From NCBI GenBank assembly GCA_047921175.1, contig JBLRWQ010000021.1, positions 1 to 42,376 on the forward strand: DNA of 42,376 bases, given 5' to 3'. This document shows, in pieces, positions 30,702 to 37,970 of the stretch. The first letter of the stretch is position 1. Every line of letters starts with the position of its first letter. The notes beneath the pieces are model-generated. The model saw nothing but the letters and a program-made list of their open reading frames with translations, was not told the origin of the DNA and did no database searches. The position numbers and the translations under genes are program-made. The stretch comes from T1Sed10-7 sp047921175. GTDB taxonomy: Bacteria > Actinomycetota > Nitriliruptoria > Nitriliruptorales > Nitriliruptoraceae.

Positions 30702-31193
30702 ATGGCGACGGCGGGCAGCGACGTGCGGCCGAGCTTCGACGCCTACATGCTCGAGCTGGCCCGCACCGCCGCGATCCGCGGCACGTGCGTGCGCCGTCGA
30801 CAGGGCGCGGTGCTCGTGCGCGGCACGCGCGTGATCGCGACCGGCTACGACGCCAGCCCGCCGGGGGCGCCACGCTGCGACGAGGGCGGCTGCTCCTGGT
30901 CGGCTCCCGGTGCCAGCGCGGCGGACCAGGGGCGCTGCATCGCGGTGCATGCGATCGCCAGCGTGCTGCTCCCGGCCTCCGCCGAGCAGCTCGACGGGGC
31001 CAGCGTCTTCGCCACCAGCGTGCCGTGCCTGCGGTGCGCCACGCTGGTCGCCGCCGCAGGGGTGGCCGAGGTGGTCGCCGCCGGTGGCCGCTACGACGGG
31101 TGGGACGAGGTCCGCGACCTGCTGCTCACCTGCGGGGTACGCGTGCGGGTCCTGGACGGGCTCGAGGGTGTGCCCAGCCTGTCGTTGGCCTGA
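30702..31193 (+). CDS. dCMP-deaminase-family protein lacking the catalytic glutamate
   Basis: A 163-residue member of the cytidine/deoxycytidylate deaminase fold. The zinc ligands are retained: His83 (VHAIAS) and Cys109/Cys112 (VPCLRC), and the ComEB-like ATGYDASPPGAPRCDEGGC segment is clear. The family motif HAE, whose Glu shuttles the proton, reads HAI here (codon ATC at 30954-30956), and the following Asn position is Ser. Deaminase activity is therefore doubtful; binding of a nucleotide or a changed reaction is possible. ATG 30702 follows GGAGG by 5 bases and is preferred over GTG 30684. Confidence 0.85.
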   Translation: MATAGSDVRPSFDAYMLELARTAAIRGTCVRRRQGAVLVRGTRVIATGYDASPPGAPRCDEGGCSWSAPGASAADQGRCIAVHAIASVLLPASAEQLDGASVFATSVPCLRCATLVAAAGVAEVVAAGGRYDGWDEVRDLLLTCGVRVRVLDGLEGVPSLSLA

Positions 31194-31200
31194 ACGGCCG

Positions 31201-31330
31201 GAGAAAGAGGCGTCCCCCCGGTGGGAGGGCCGGGGGGACGTCGAACGCTCGGCGGTCGAAGGCTCACGGGAGCGGATCGGGAGAGCATCCGTTCGGTCGC
31301 GGTGGGAGGGCCGCGACGATGGGAGAGGGC
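31201..31330 (-). ncRNA. 6C-like small RNA candidate
   Basis: Read on the minus strand, two hairpins share the identical loop CCCTCCCA. Hairpin A has a 7-bp stem (GTCGCGG/CCGCGAC, 31317-31296). Hairpin B has an 11-bp stem (CGTCCCCCCGG/CCGGGGGGACG, 31240-31211), followed by a pyrimidine tail CCTCTTTCTC, so it may double as terminator. Between them a third small hairpin (CGGAT/ATCCG, 31291-31273) exposes CTCTCCC. Actinobacterial 6C RNA is defined by two stem-loops whose loops hold at least six cytosines, which these match. In mycobacteria 6C pairs with G-rich mRNA sites. The 5' end is not determined. Confidence 0.68.
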
Positions 31331-31493
31331 GCGAACCCGACCTGAGCCGAGCGTGGCGAGCAGCCGATTGGGAGAGGTGGCCACTCGCGGGTCTGAAGTT
31401 GTCGGGGGAGGTGGGCCGTGCCGGCGCGTGCCGGACGCTCCACTCCCAGCGGCTTCCTGGATCGCAGGGGGTAGCGGTCCGGTTGGCCTGTGC

Positions 31494-31506
31494 TGGTACC
31501 GTACCA
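31494..31506. promoter_or_regulatory. Perfect palindrome with -10-like hexamers on both strands
   Basis: TGGTAC-C-GTACCA is a perfect 13-base palindrome. It contains TACCGT on the plus strand (31497-31502) and TACGGT on the minus strand (31498-31503), both fitting the local -10 pattern. It may be a bidirectional promoter for the MocR gene and the minus-strand RNA, or an operator. Confidence 0.45.
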
Positions 31507-31542
31507 CGCGATCCCCACCGGTCCAACCGAGACACGAGCGTA

Positions 31543-31570
31543 GATTGGACTGCTATTGGATGAGCCAATC
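31543..31570 (+). promoter_or_regulatory. Candidate MocR operator: direct repeat plus inverted half-site
   Basis: ATTGGA occurs at 31544-31549 and 31555-31560, one helical turn apart, and the inverted CCAATC lies at 31565-31570. MocR regulators such as PdxR bind two direct and one inverted half-site, so this fits autoregulation. TAGATT (31541-31546) within it may be a -10 element. Confidence 0.45.
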
Positions 31571-33061
31571 CGTGAAAGTGGACCGCGGCTCGCGGTGCTC
31601 CTCGCGCCTGCGCTGCGCGCCGAGGGGCCGCTCTACCGGTCCCTGGCCGATGCCCTGAAGCGCGCCATCGACCGTGGCGAGGTCCCCCTCGGTACGGTGC
31701 TGCCGCCGGAACGCACCCTGGCGCGCTCCCTGTCGGTCAGCCGCGCCACGGTCGTCTCGGCCTACGACCGGCTCAAGGACGAAGGGTGGCTGCAGAGCCG
31801 CCGTGGCTCCGGCACCTGGGTGCGCCGACCGCAGGATCCGTCGACCCCACCGGGGGTGGACGCGGTCGCGACCGGGCGGCTGTTCCTGTCCGACGACGGG
31901 CTCGAGCAGCGCAGCGGCCCGGGGGAGCGCCCACGGGCCGCGGAGGGGGTCATCGACCTGTCCGTGGCGGCGCTCGCCGGTTCCCCGACGGTCGAGGCGC
32001 TCCTGTGCTCGGCGACCCTGGAGGAGGTCCGCACCCTGACCGAGCATCACGGCTACCTCCCCCAGGGGCTCCGGGCGCTCCGGGAGCGGGTGGCCGAACG
32101 GCTCGCGGGGCAGGGACTCGCCACCAGCGCCGACCACGTCGTGATCACCACCGGCGCTCACCAGGCGATCTCCCTCGTCGCCCGCCAGACCCTGGTCCCC
32201 GGGACGCCCGTGCTGGTCGAGAGCCCCACGTTCCCCGGCGCGCTCGACGTCTTCCGCCGGTTCGGCGCCCGGACCTTCCCCGTCCCCGTTGACGAGCACG
32301 GGGTCCGCATCGACGTCCTCGAGGAGCTCGTGGAGCGCGCAGAGCCGAAGCTGCTCTACGTCTCCCCCCACTTCCACAACCCCACGGGCGCGATCCTCCC
32401 GGAGGAACGGCGGCGCCGCATCGGCGAGATCGCCGCGGCGCACGGCACCGTGGTGCTCGAGGACCTCGCCATGGGCGACCTGGCGCTCGACGACGAGCCG
32501 CTCCCGCCGCCGATCGCGGCGCTCGTCCCCGAGGCCGCCGTCCACACCATCGGGTCGACCGCGAAGCTGTTCTGGGCGGGGTTGCGGGTCGGATGGATCC
32601 GCTCGCCTGACGACTGGACCGCGCGGATGCTCGCCACCAAGACGGTCGCGGACCTCGGCACCCCGCTGCTGAGCCAGCTGCTCGCGGTCAAGCTCCTCGA
32701 CCACGCCGACCAGGTGCTCGCGGAACGGCGTGCGGCGCTCGTGCCACGCCGCGACCTGCTGTGCGAGCTGCTCGACACCCACCTGCCCGACTGGTCCTTC
32801 GTGCGTCCCCGCGGGGGCCTGTCGCTGTGGTTGACGCTGCCCCACGGCAACGCCGACGAGCTCGCCGAGGTGGCGCTCCGGCACGGGGTCCTGGTCGTCC
32901 CCGGACCGGCGCTCTCGGTCGATGACGGCAACCGTCGCTGCCTGCGGGTGGTCTACACGCGGCCCGAGCAGGAGCTGACCGAGGGGGTCGCACGGCTCGC
33001 CGCGGCCTGGGCCGCCTACGCGCCGACGACGGAACGCTCGGCCGCGCGCCTGCTGGTCTGA
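31556..33061 (+). CDS. MocR-family GntR-HTH/aminotransferase regulator
   Basis: A 501-residue MocR/PdxR-type regulator. Residues 25-95 are a GntR winged helix (PLYRSLADALKRAIDRG, PPERTLARSLSVSRATVVSAY, GSGTWV). Residues 130-495 are a fold type I aminotransferase domain with ITTGAHQAISL, VSPHFHNPTGAI and the PLP-lysine segment STAKLFWAGLRVGW. Such proteins sense PLP or an amino compound and control vitamin B6, GABA or amino-acid genes. No pdxST or gab genes are adjacent. The TTG start at 31556 fits the family N-terminus; GTG 31595 is an alternative. The repeats at its start suggest autoregulation. Confidence 0.92.
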   Translation: MDEPIRESGPRLAVLLAPALRAEGPLYRSLADALKRAIDRGEVPLGTVLPPERTLARSLSVSRATVVSAYDRLKDEGWLQSRRGSGTWVRRPQDPSTPPGVDAVATGRLFLSDDGLEQRSGPGERPRAAEGVIDLSVAALAGSPTVEALLCSATLEEVRTLTEHHGYLPQGLRALRERVAERLAGQGLATSADHVVITTGAHQAISLVARQTLVPGTPVLVESPTFPGALDVFRRFGARTFPVPVDEHGVRIDVLEELVERAEPKLLYVSPHFHNPTGAILPEERRRRIGEIAAAHGTVVLEDLAMGDLALDDEPLPPPIAALVPEAAVHTIGSTAKLFWAGLRVGWIRSPDDWTARMLATKTVADLGTPLLSQLLAVKLLDHADQVLAERRAALVPRRDLLCELLDTHLPDWSFVRPRGGLSLWLTLPHGNADELAEVALRHGVLVVPGPALSVDDGNRRCLRVVYTRPEQELTEGVARLAAAWAAYAPTTERSAARLLV

Positions 33062-33118
33062 GCTGGCCCACCCGAGCGCTCGGTGCCGGCCAGGAGCACG
33101 TCACCGGCCGGGTCCGAC

Positions 33119-33124
33119 TACCGT
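33119..33124 (+). promoter_or_regulatory. Candidate -10 element (TACCGT)
   Basis: TACCGT lies 31 bases upstream of ATG 33156, the same spacing class as other units here. Confidence 0.45.
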
Positions 33125-33155
33125 CGTGGCCCGGAGCCGACACGCAAGGAGCGGC

Positions 33156-33410
33156 ATGCAGGCGCTGCTGCGCAGGATCATCGCGGCGGGTGCTGCGGCG
33201 GCGGCCGCGGTCGCCGCCCGCAAGGCCGTCGAGGTGGGCTGGGGCCTGGCGCACGACGGGGCACCACCCACCGCCGCGGACGTGCAGGGCGACGCCGACC
33301 TGCGCGACCTGCTGCTGTGGTCGGCCCTGGTGGCCGGCGCCGTGGTGGTCGCTCGCAAGCTGGCGACCTCCCGCGCCGAGCAGCTGTTCGGCGGGGACGA
33401 CGAGGGCTGA
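33156..33410 (+). CDS. DUF4235-family small membrane protein
   Basis: An 84-residue protein with an N-terminal hydrophobic segment (IIAAGAAAAAAVAARKAVEVGW) and a second helix (LLLWSALVAGAVVVARKLA), the layout of actinobacterial DUF4235 proteins. ATG 33156 has AAGGAG upstream. It has no known function. It ends 3 bases before the convergent methyltransferase gene. Confidence 0.82.
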   Translation: MQALLRRIIAAGAAAAAAVAARKAVEVGWGLAHDGAPPTAADVQGDADLRDLLLWSALVAGAVVVARKLATSRAEQLFGGDDEG

Positions 33411-33413
33411 CCC

Positions 33414-34187
33414 TCACGCCCCGGGCGACACCGCCCGGTCCTCGACCGGACCGGTGCGGGGCCGTTGCCAGGTGAGCCGCACCTCGACCGGTCCAGGCGC
33501 GCCGCCGGGCGGGTGCTCCAGGGCGAGACGCACGAGACCGCCGGCGCGGTAGCTCGCGAGCGCGCTCGGGGCCTGCGGCCAGGGCGGACCGACGGGCGCA
33601 TCGTCCTCGGCCGCACGCAGCGTGGTGATGGTGAGCGCGACCCCACCGGCCCGGACCAGGGGCCCGATGGCCGCCATCGCCGCATCCTGCACCAGGCCCG
33701 GCAGCCAGGGCACGGTGTGGACCTCCACCACGAGGTCGAAGGGACCGAGCGCACCGGGGTCGAGGGTCAGGAGGTCGGCCTCCCGGTAGGCGACCGCGCG
33801 ACGGATGCGCTTCGACGCCCTCCGCAACCGTGCCGCGGCCCAGGCGAGCGCCGTCGGTGCGACGTCGATGCCGACGACCGCGTAGCCACGTGCGGCGAGC
33901 AGCTCGGCTTCCTGCCCGGTGCCGCACCCGACCACCAGCGCCCGCGGCCCGGGCGGGGTCAGCACCGGGGCATCCAACCACGAGGCGACCCACGGGTGGG
34001 GGGCCGCTTCCTGCCACGGCAGCCGCGCTCCGGCGTCGACCGCGGCGCGGTAGGCCGGCTCGAACCAGCCGGTGGGCGCCCCCCTACCGAGGTGCTCGTC
34101 GATCAGGGGCCGGAGCCGGTCGTGAGGCAGCGTCGGGGTCGACGCCGCAAGCACCGGGTAGCGCGCCCGGCGACCCACCGGGCTCAC
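33414..34187 (-). CDS. Class I SAM methyltransferase (TPMT-like)
   Basis: A 257-residue methyltransferase with the SAM loop ALVVGCGTGQEAELLA, the acidic VGIDVAPTALAWA strand and FDLVVEVHTVPWLP in place of motif IV. The N-terminal part (GWFEPAYRAAV, LPWQEAAPHPWVASWL) resembles thiopurine-methyltransferase-like enzymes, in which a WxxxY/F lid precedes the SAM site. The GTG start overlaps the fdxA stop as GTGA, so it is translated together with the ferredoxin. The substrate is unknown. Confidence 0.88.
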   Translation of the reverse strand: MSPVGRRARYPVLAASTPTLPHDRLRPLIDEHLGRGAPTGWFEPAYRAAVDAGARLPWQEAAPHPWVASWLDAPVLTPPGPRALVVGCGTGQEAELLAARGYAVVGIDVAPTALAWAAARLRRASKRIRRAVAYREADLLTLDPGALGPFDLVVEVHTVPWLPGLVQDAAMAAIGPLVRAGGVALTITTLRAAEDDAPVGPPWPQAPSALASYRAGGLVRLALEHPPGGAPGPVEVRLTWQRPRTGPVEDRAVSPGA

Positions 34188-34510
34188 GCGATCTCGTAGC
34201 TCGCGACCTTCGGGTGATCGGCACCCGAGCGACCGACCGACGCCGCGCCACCGGGCGAGCCGATCCCGGTGACCGCGTCCTCGAAGTACTCCGCGTTGAT
34301 CGCGCTGAAGGAGCTCCACTCGGGCGGGACGTCGTCCTCGTAGAAGATGGCCTCGACGGGGCAGACCGGCTCGCAGGCGCCGCAGTCGATGCACTCGGTG
34401 GGGTGGATGTAGAGCATCCGGTCCCCCTCGTAGATGCAGTCGACCGGGCACTCCTGGACGCAGGCCGTGTCCTTGACGTCCATGCAGGGCTCGGCGATCA
34501 CGTACGTCAA
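34184..34510 (-). CDS. fdxA: 7Fe ferredoxin FdxA
   Basis: A 108-residue seven-iron ferredoxin. Cys9, Cys17 and Cys50 are placed to bind the 3Fe-4S cluster and Cys21, Cys40, Cys43 and Cys46 the 4Fe-4S cluster (MTYVIAEPCMDVKDTAC, CPVDCIYEG, CIDCGACEPVCPVEA). It carries electrons to cytochrome P450 or other oxidoreductases. The TTG start has AGGAG 7 bases upstream and gives the standard N-terminus MTYVIAEPC. It is coupled to the methyltransferase gene. Confidence 0.96.
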   Translation of the reverse strand: MTYVIAEPCMDVKDTACVQECPVDCIYEGDRMLYIHPTECIDCGACEPVCPVEAIFYEDDVPPEWSSFSAINAEYFEDAVTGIGSPGGAASVGRSGADHPKVASYEIA

Positions 34511-34600
34511 CCTGGTTCTCCTGGTCTGGTGCGATGCCGCGTCGACGAGGTCCGACGACGCGCCCGTGGCGACGCTGACGTCGCCGACCGGGTGGTGCCG

Positions 34601-34606
34601 ACTCTA
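34601..34606 (-). promoter_or_regulatory. Candidate -10 element for fdxA (TAGAGT)
   Basis: On the minus strand TAGAGT lies 90 bases upstream of the fdxA TTG, in the 213-base divergent gap with ppk1. The long leader makes this assignment weak. Confidence 0.3.
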
Positions 34607-34677
34607 GGCACGAACCCGCGTCCGTGCACGTCACCGGGACGCCCGCCGGGACGTCAGCCGGGTGCACCGGCAGCCTC

Positions 34678-34683
34678 TAGGCT
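34678..34683 (+). promoter_or_regulatory. Candidate -10 element for the polyphosphate operon (TAGGCT)
   Basis: TAGGCT lies 40 bases upstream of the ppk1 ATG in the divergent gap with fdxA. The gap shows no obvious PHO-box direct repeats. Confidence 0.4.
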
Positions 34684-34723
34684 CGGCCCGTACCGGACGA
34701 CCACGACGACAGGCACGGGACAG

Positions 34724-37051
34724 ATGGCCGCGGCCCGAGGGCGACGACGCTGGTGGCGGTGGGGACGCCGGCGGTCCGCGACGCCACCCGGCCCCACCGC
34801 CTGGACCCGGGACGACCGGCCGACGCCGGCGGAGACGACCGCGGCGGCGGTGGGCACGGCGCCAGCCGCCGCCCCGTCCGCGGCCATGGCCGAGGTGGCC
34901 GCCCCGCCGTTGGACCCGCTCGAGGACGTGCTGGTCCCGGGCACGCTCGACCGCACGCTGCCGCACCCGCGGGCGACCACCTGCGGCATCCTCGAGCTGC
35001 ACCCCCCACCGCACGCCCAGGTGCGCTACCTCAACCGGGAGCTGTCCTGGCTGCAGTTCAACGAGCGGGTGCTCGCGCTGGCGGAGGACCCGGAGCTCGA
35101 GCTGCTCGAGCGGGCCAAGTTCCTCGCCATCTTCCAGACCAACCTGGACGAGTTCGTCCAGGTCCGCGTCGCCGGGTTGAAGGAGCAGGAGGCCGCCGAG
35201 GTCATCGGCAACAACCCGGACGGCATGAGCCCGAGCCAGCAGCTCACGGGCCTGCGCGGGCTGATCACCGAGCTCGCGCTGCGCCACGCGCAGGTGTTCC
35301 GCGAGCAGCTCGTCCCCGCGCTGGCCACCGCCGGGATCCGGTTCTGCGACATCGACGACCTCGATGACGGCGACCAGCGCCACCTCCAGCTGACCTTCGA
35401 GGAGCGGGTCTTCCCGGTGCTCACCCCGCTGGCGGTCGACCCGGCACACCCCTTCCCCTACATCTCGAACCTGTCGATGAACCTGGCCGTGCTCGTGCGC
35501 GAGCCGGGCAGCGACGAGCACCGCTTCGCACGGGTCAAGGTCCCACCGGTGCTGCCGCGCTTCCTGATCATGCCCGACGGCGAGCGCATCGTGCCGCTCG
35601 AGCAGGTGATCGCCGCCAACCTCGACCGGCTCTTCCCCGGCCTGGAGGTGCTCGAGCACCACGTCTTCCGGGTCACCCGCAACGCCGACTTCGAGGTCGA
35701 GGAGGAGGAGGCCGACGACCTGCTGGCGGCGATCGAGTCGGAGCTGACCCGGCGGCGTTTCGGACGGGTCGTGCGCCTCGAGGTCACCCCCGACATGTCG
35801 GAGGAGGCCCGGGACCTGCTGGTGCGTGAGCTCGACATCTCCACCGACGACGTGCTGGAGCTACCCGGACCGCTGGACCTGTCGGGCCTGTGGGCCCTGT
35901 ACGGCCTCGACCGGCCCGACCTCAAGCAGCCGTCGTTCTCCGCGACCACGCAGCCGCTGCTGGCCGAGGCCGGCACCAGCGACCTCGACATCTTCGAGGC
36001 CATCGACCACGCCGACATCCTGGTCCAGCACCCCTACGACTCCTTCACCACCTCGGTCCAGGCCTTCCTGGAGCAGGCCGCCAAGGACCCGGACGTCCTG
36101 GCCATCAAGCAGACGCTGTACCGCACCTCGGGACCGGGGAGCCCCGTCATCCGGGCCCTGCTGGATGCGGCCGAGGAGGGCAAACAGGTCGTCGCCCTGG
36201 TGGAGCTCAAGGCCCGCTTCGACGAGGAGGCCAACATCGAGTGGGCCCGGGCGCTGGAGGAGGCCGGGGTCCACGTCGCCTACGGGGTGGTCGGGCTCAA
36301 GACCCACACCAAGATCCTGCTCGTGGTGCGCAGCGAGCAGGGACGCATCCGGCGCTACGCCCACGTCGGGACCGGCAACTACAACGACAAGACCGCCCGG
36401 ATCTACGAGGACATCGGCCTGCTGACCGCCGACCCCGCGATCGGACAGGACCTCAGCGACCTGTTCAACGTGCTCACCGGCTACTCCAAGCAGGCCGACT
36501 ACGCGAAGCTCGTGGTGGCACCGACCACCTTCCGGTCCCGGATGCTGGAGCTGATCGCCCGCGAGCGCGACGCCGAGGACGGCCACATCGTCGCCAAGAT
36601 GAACAGCCTGGTCGACGGGCAGATCATCGAGGCGCTCTACGAGGCCGCCGGCACCGGCACCCGCATCGACCTGATCGTCCGGGGCATCTGCTGCCTGCGG
36701 CCCGGGGTACCGGGGCTGTCGCGCACCATCACGGTGCGCTCCATCGTCGGCCGCTACCTCGAGCACTCGCGCGTGTACCGGTTCGGGAGCGACGAGCGCG
36801 GCCACGACTACCTGATCGGCTCCGGGGACTGGATGACCCGCAACCTCAGCCGGCGGGTCGAGGCGATCGTGCCGGTGGAGGATCCCCGCCTGCAGCGACG
36901 GCTCGAGGAGATCCTGGCCATCAACCTGGCCGACGACGTGCTGGCCTGGGAGCTGGGGCCCGACGCACGCTGGCGCCGGGTGCCGACGGTCCACGGGATC
37001 GAGACCCACCGGACCCTGCAGGAACGCGCGCGCCGCAGGACCGCCCGATGA
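34724..37051 (+). CDS. ppk1: Polyphosphate kinase 1
   Basis: A 775-residue PPK1, which reversibly makes polyphosphate from ATP. The N-domain begins at YLNRELSWLQFNERVL; the catalytic domains contain the autophosphorylated histidine His528 (GLKTHTKIL) and the second active-site His547 (YAHVGTGNYN), with the LALKQTLYRT-like block IKQTLYRTSG and the C-terminal GSGDWMTRNL. The first 100 residues are Arg/Ala/Pro-rich and longer than usual; ATG 34724 has only a weak site, and an internal ATG near 34886 would give a more typical length. It heads five genes that overlap by 4 bases each. Confidence 0.95.
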   Translation: MAAARGRRRWWRWGRRRSATPPGPTAWTRDDRPTPAETTAAAVGTAPAAAPSAAMAEVAAPPLDPLEDVLVPGTLDRTLPHPRATTCGILELHPPPHAQVRYLNRELSWLQFNERVLALAEDPELELLERAKFLAIFQTNLDEFVQVRVAGLKEQEAAEVIGNNPDGMSPSQQLTGLRGLITELALRHAQVFREQLVPALATAGIRFCDIDDLDDGDQRHLQLTFEERVFPVLTPLAVDPAHPFPYISNLSMNLAVLVREPGSDEHRFARVKVPPVLPRFLIMPDGERIVPLEQVIAANLDRLFPGLEVLEHHVFRVTRNADFEVEEEEADDLLAAIESELTRRRFGRVVRLEVTPDMSEEARDLLVRELDISTDDVLELPGPLDLSGLWALYGLDRPDLKQPSFSATTQPLLAEAGTSDLDIFEAIDHADILVQHPYDSFTTSVQAFLEQAAKDPDVLAIKQTLYRTSGPGSPVIRALLDAAEEGKQVVALVELKARFDEEANIEWARALEEAGVHVAYGVVGLKTHTKILLVVRSEQGRIRRYAHVGTGNYNDKTARIYEDIGLLTADPAIGQDLSDLFNVLTGYSKQADYAKLVVAPTTFRSRMLELIARERDAEDGHIVAKMNSLVDGQIIEALYEAAGTGTRIDLIVRGICCLRPGVPGLSRTITVRSIVGRYLEHSRVYRFGSDERGHDYLIGSGDWMTRNLSRRVEAIVPVEDPRLQRRLEEILAINLADDVLAWELGPDARWRRVPTVHGIETHRTLQERARRRTAR

Positions 37052-37512
37052 GCGCCCCGCGCCGGCTGGCAGCCAGCGACGAGCACCCGCGCGTCGACGT
37101 GGAGGCGGCCGGCGGCGTGGTCCTGCGTGACGGGGCCGACGGGCCCGAGGTGCTCGTGGTGCACCGGGTCCGCTACGACGACTGGTCGCTGCCCAAGGGC
37201 AAGCTCGACCCGGGTGAGGACCATGCCGGCGCCGCCGTGCGGGAGGTCGAGGAGGAGACCGGGGTGCGGGCCGAGGTCGTCGGTCCCGAGCTCAGCCAGC
37301 TCCTCTACCCGGTCCCGGAGGGGCTGAAGCGGGTGCGCTGGTACGCGATGCGCCCCACGGCCGGGGACCCCGCGGCGCGTGCCCCGGACCGCGAGGTCGA
37401 CCAGGCGCGCTGGATCCGGGCGGACCAGGCGCCACAGCTGTTGACCTACGCCGCCGACGTCGCCCTGGTGCACGAGGTGCTCGACGGCCACGACGCGGGA
37501 GGCTCCCCGTGA
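37048..37512 (+). CDS. Nudix hydrolase (MutT1 N-domain equivalent)
   Basis: A 154-residue Nudix hydrolase with a perfect Nudix box from Gly51 to Gly72 (GX5E at 51-57, REVEEETG at 65-72). The WSLPKGKL sequence is typical of diadenosine-polyphosphate and 8-oxo-dGTP hydrolases. In Mycobacterium the gene next to ppk1, mutT1, encodes a Nudix domain fused to a histidine-phosphatase domain; here the two are separate genes with a GTGA overlap. A role in cleaning oxidised nucleotides or diadenosine polyphosphates is inferred from this homology. Coupled to ppk1 by ATGA. Confidence 0.92.
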   Translation: MSAPRRLAASDEHPRVDVEAAGGVVLRDGADGPEVLVVHRVRYDDWSLPKGKLDPGEDHAGAAVREVEEETGVRAEVVGPELSQLLYPVPEGLKRVRWYAMRPTAGDPAARAPDREVDQARWIRADQAPQLLTYAADVALVHEVLDGHDAGGSP

Positions 37513-37970
37513 CCCTGCTCCTCGTCCGCCATGCCGACGCCGGCGACCGTGCCGCCTGGACCGGTGACGACCTGCTCCGCCCCTTGAGCGCGAGCGGCCG
37601 GACCCAGTCGGAGGCGCTCGCGGAACTCCTGCGCGACCGGCCCCTGTCGGTGATCCTGTCAGCGCCGGCCAAGCGCTGCGTCGCCACGGTGGAGCCGCTC
37701 GCGGCCGCCCTCGAGCTGCCCGTCGAGGTGGAGGACGCCCTCGCCGAGGGGACCCCGTTCGAGGACCTCGACCGGCTCCTGACCCGCTTCGGCGCCACGG
37801 ACGCGCTGCTGTGCAGCCACGCCGACGTGATCGGTGCGGCGCTGACCGCCCTGTGGCGGCGCGGGCACCTCGCGGCGCGACCGAACGCACGCAAGGTGGT
37901 GACCTGGGTCGTGGACGGCTGGCCCGACCCGGCACGGGTCGAGGAGCTGGATGCTGCGACGGCGGGATGA
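37509..37970 (+). CDS. SixA-like histidine phosphatase (MutT1 C-domain equivalent)
   Basis: A 153-residue branch-2-like histidine phosphatase of the SixA group. The catalytic histidine is His8 in LLLVRHADAGD; a second Arg in SAPAKRCVATVEPL and a His in LLCSHADVIG complete the active site. In fused mycobacterial MutT1 the corresponding domain modulates the nucleotide hydrolase or removes phosphate from its product. It is coupled on both sides (GTGA with the Nudix gene, ATGA with ppx). A free SixA-type phosphohistidine phosphatase is an alternative reading. Confidence 0.9.
   Translation: MTLLLVRHADAGDRAAWTGDDLLRPLSASGRTQSEALAELLRDRPLSVILSAPAKRCVATVEPLAAALELPVEVEDALAEGTPFEDLDRLLTRFGATDALLCSHADVIGAALTALWRRGHLAARPNARKVVTWVVDGWPDPARVEELDAATAG

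Larger units (their letters stand above)
31194..31555. other. 362-base non-coding gap between the deaminase-like and MocR genes
   Basis: No convincing coding frame is present on either strand. It contains a minus-strand RNA candidate (about 31201-31330), a 13-base palindrome with promoter-like hexamers (31494-31506) and ATTGGA repeats at the MocR start. The stretch 31331-31490 holds further CUCUCCC-type minus-strand boxes (for example 31369-31375) but no clear structure. Confidence 0.8.

Noticed and set aside
31201..31330. G-rich plus-strand reading of the intergenic hairpins
   Set aside because: On the plus strand the loops would be G-rich with no known match; the minus-strand reading gives C-rich loops and a pyrimidine tail after the stronger hairpin.
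31264..31518. Small minus-strand frame in the intergenic gap
   Set aside because: No ribosome site or recognisable protein pattern, and it overlaps the structured RNA.
28764..31568. 934-codon minus-strand frame
   Set aside because: Only the last 311 codons show DHPS homology; the rest is antisense to three well-supported plus-strand genes.
33830..37051. 1073-codon frame as an extended polyphosphate kinase
   Set aside because: The upstream part is antisense to the methyltransferase and fdxA and is not protein-like; PPK1 begins around 34724.
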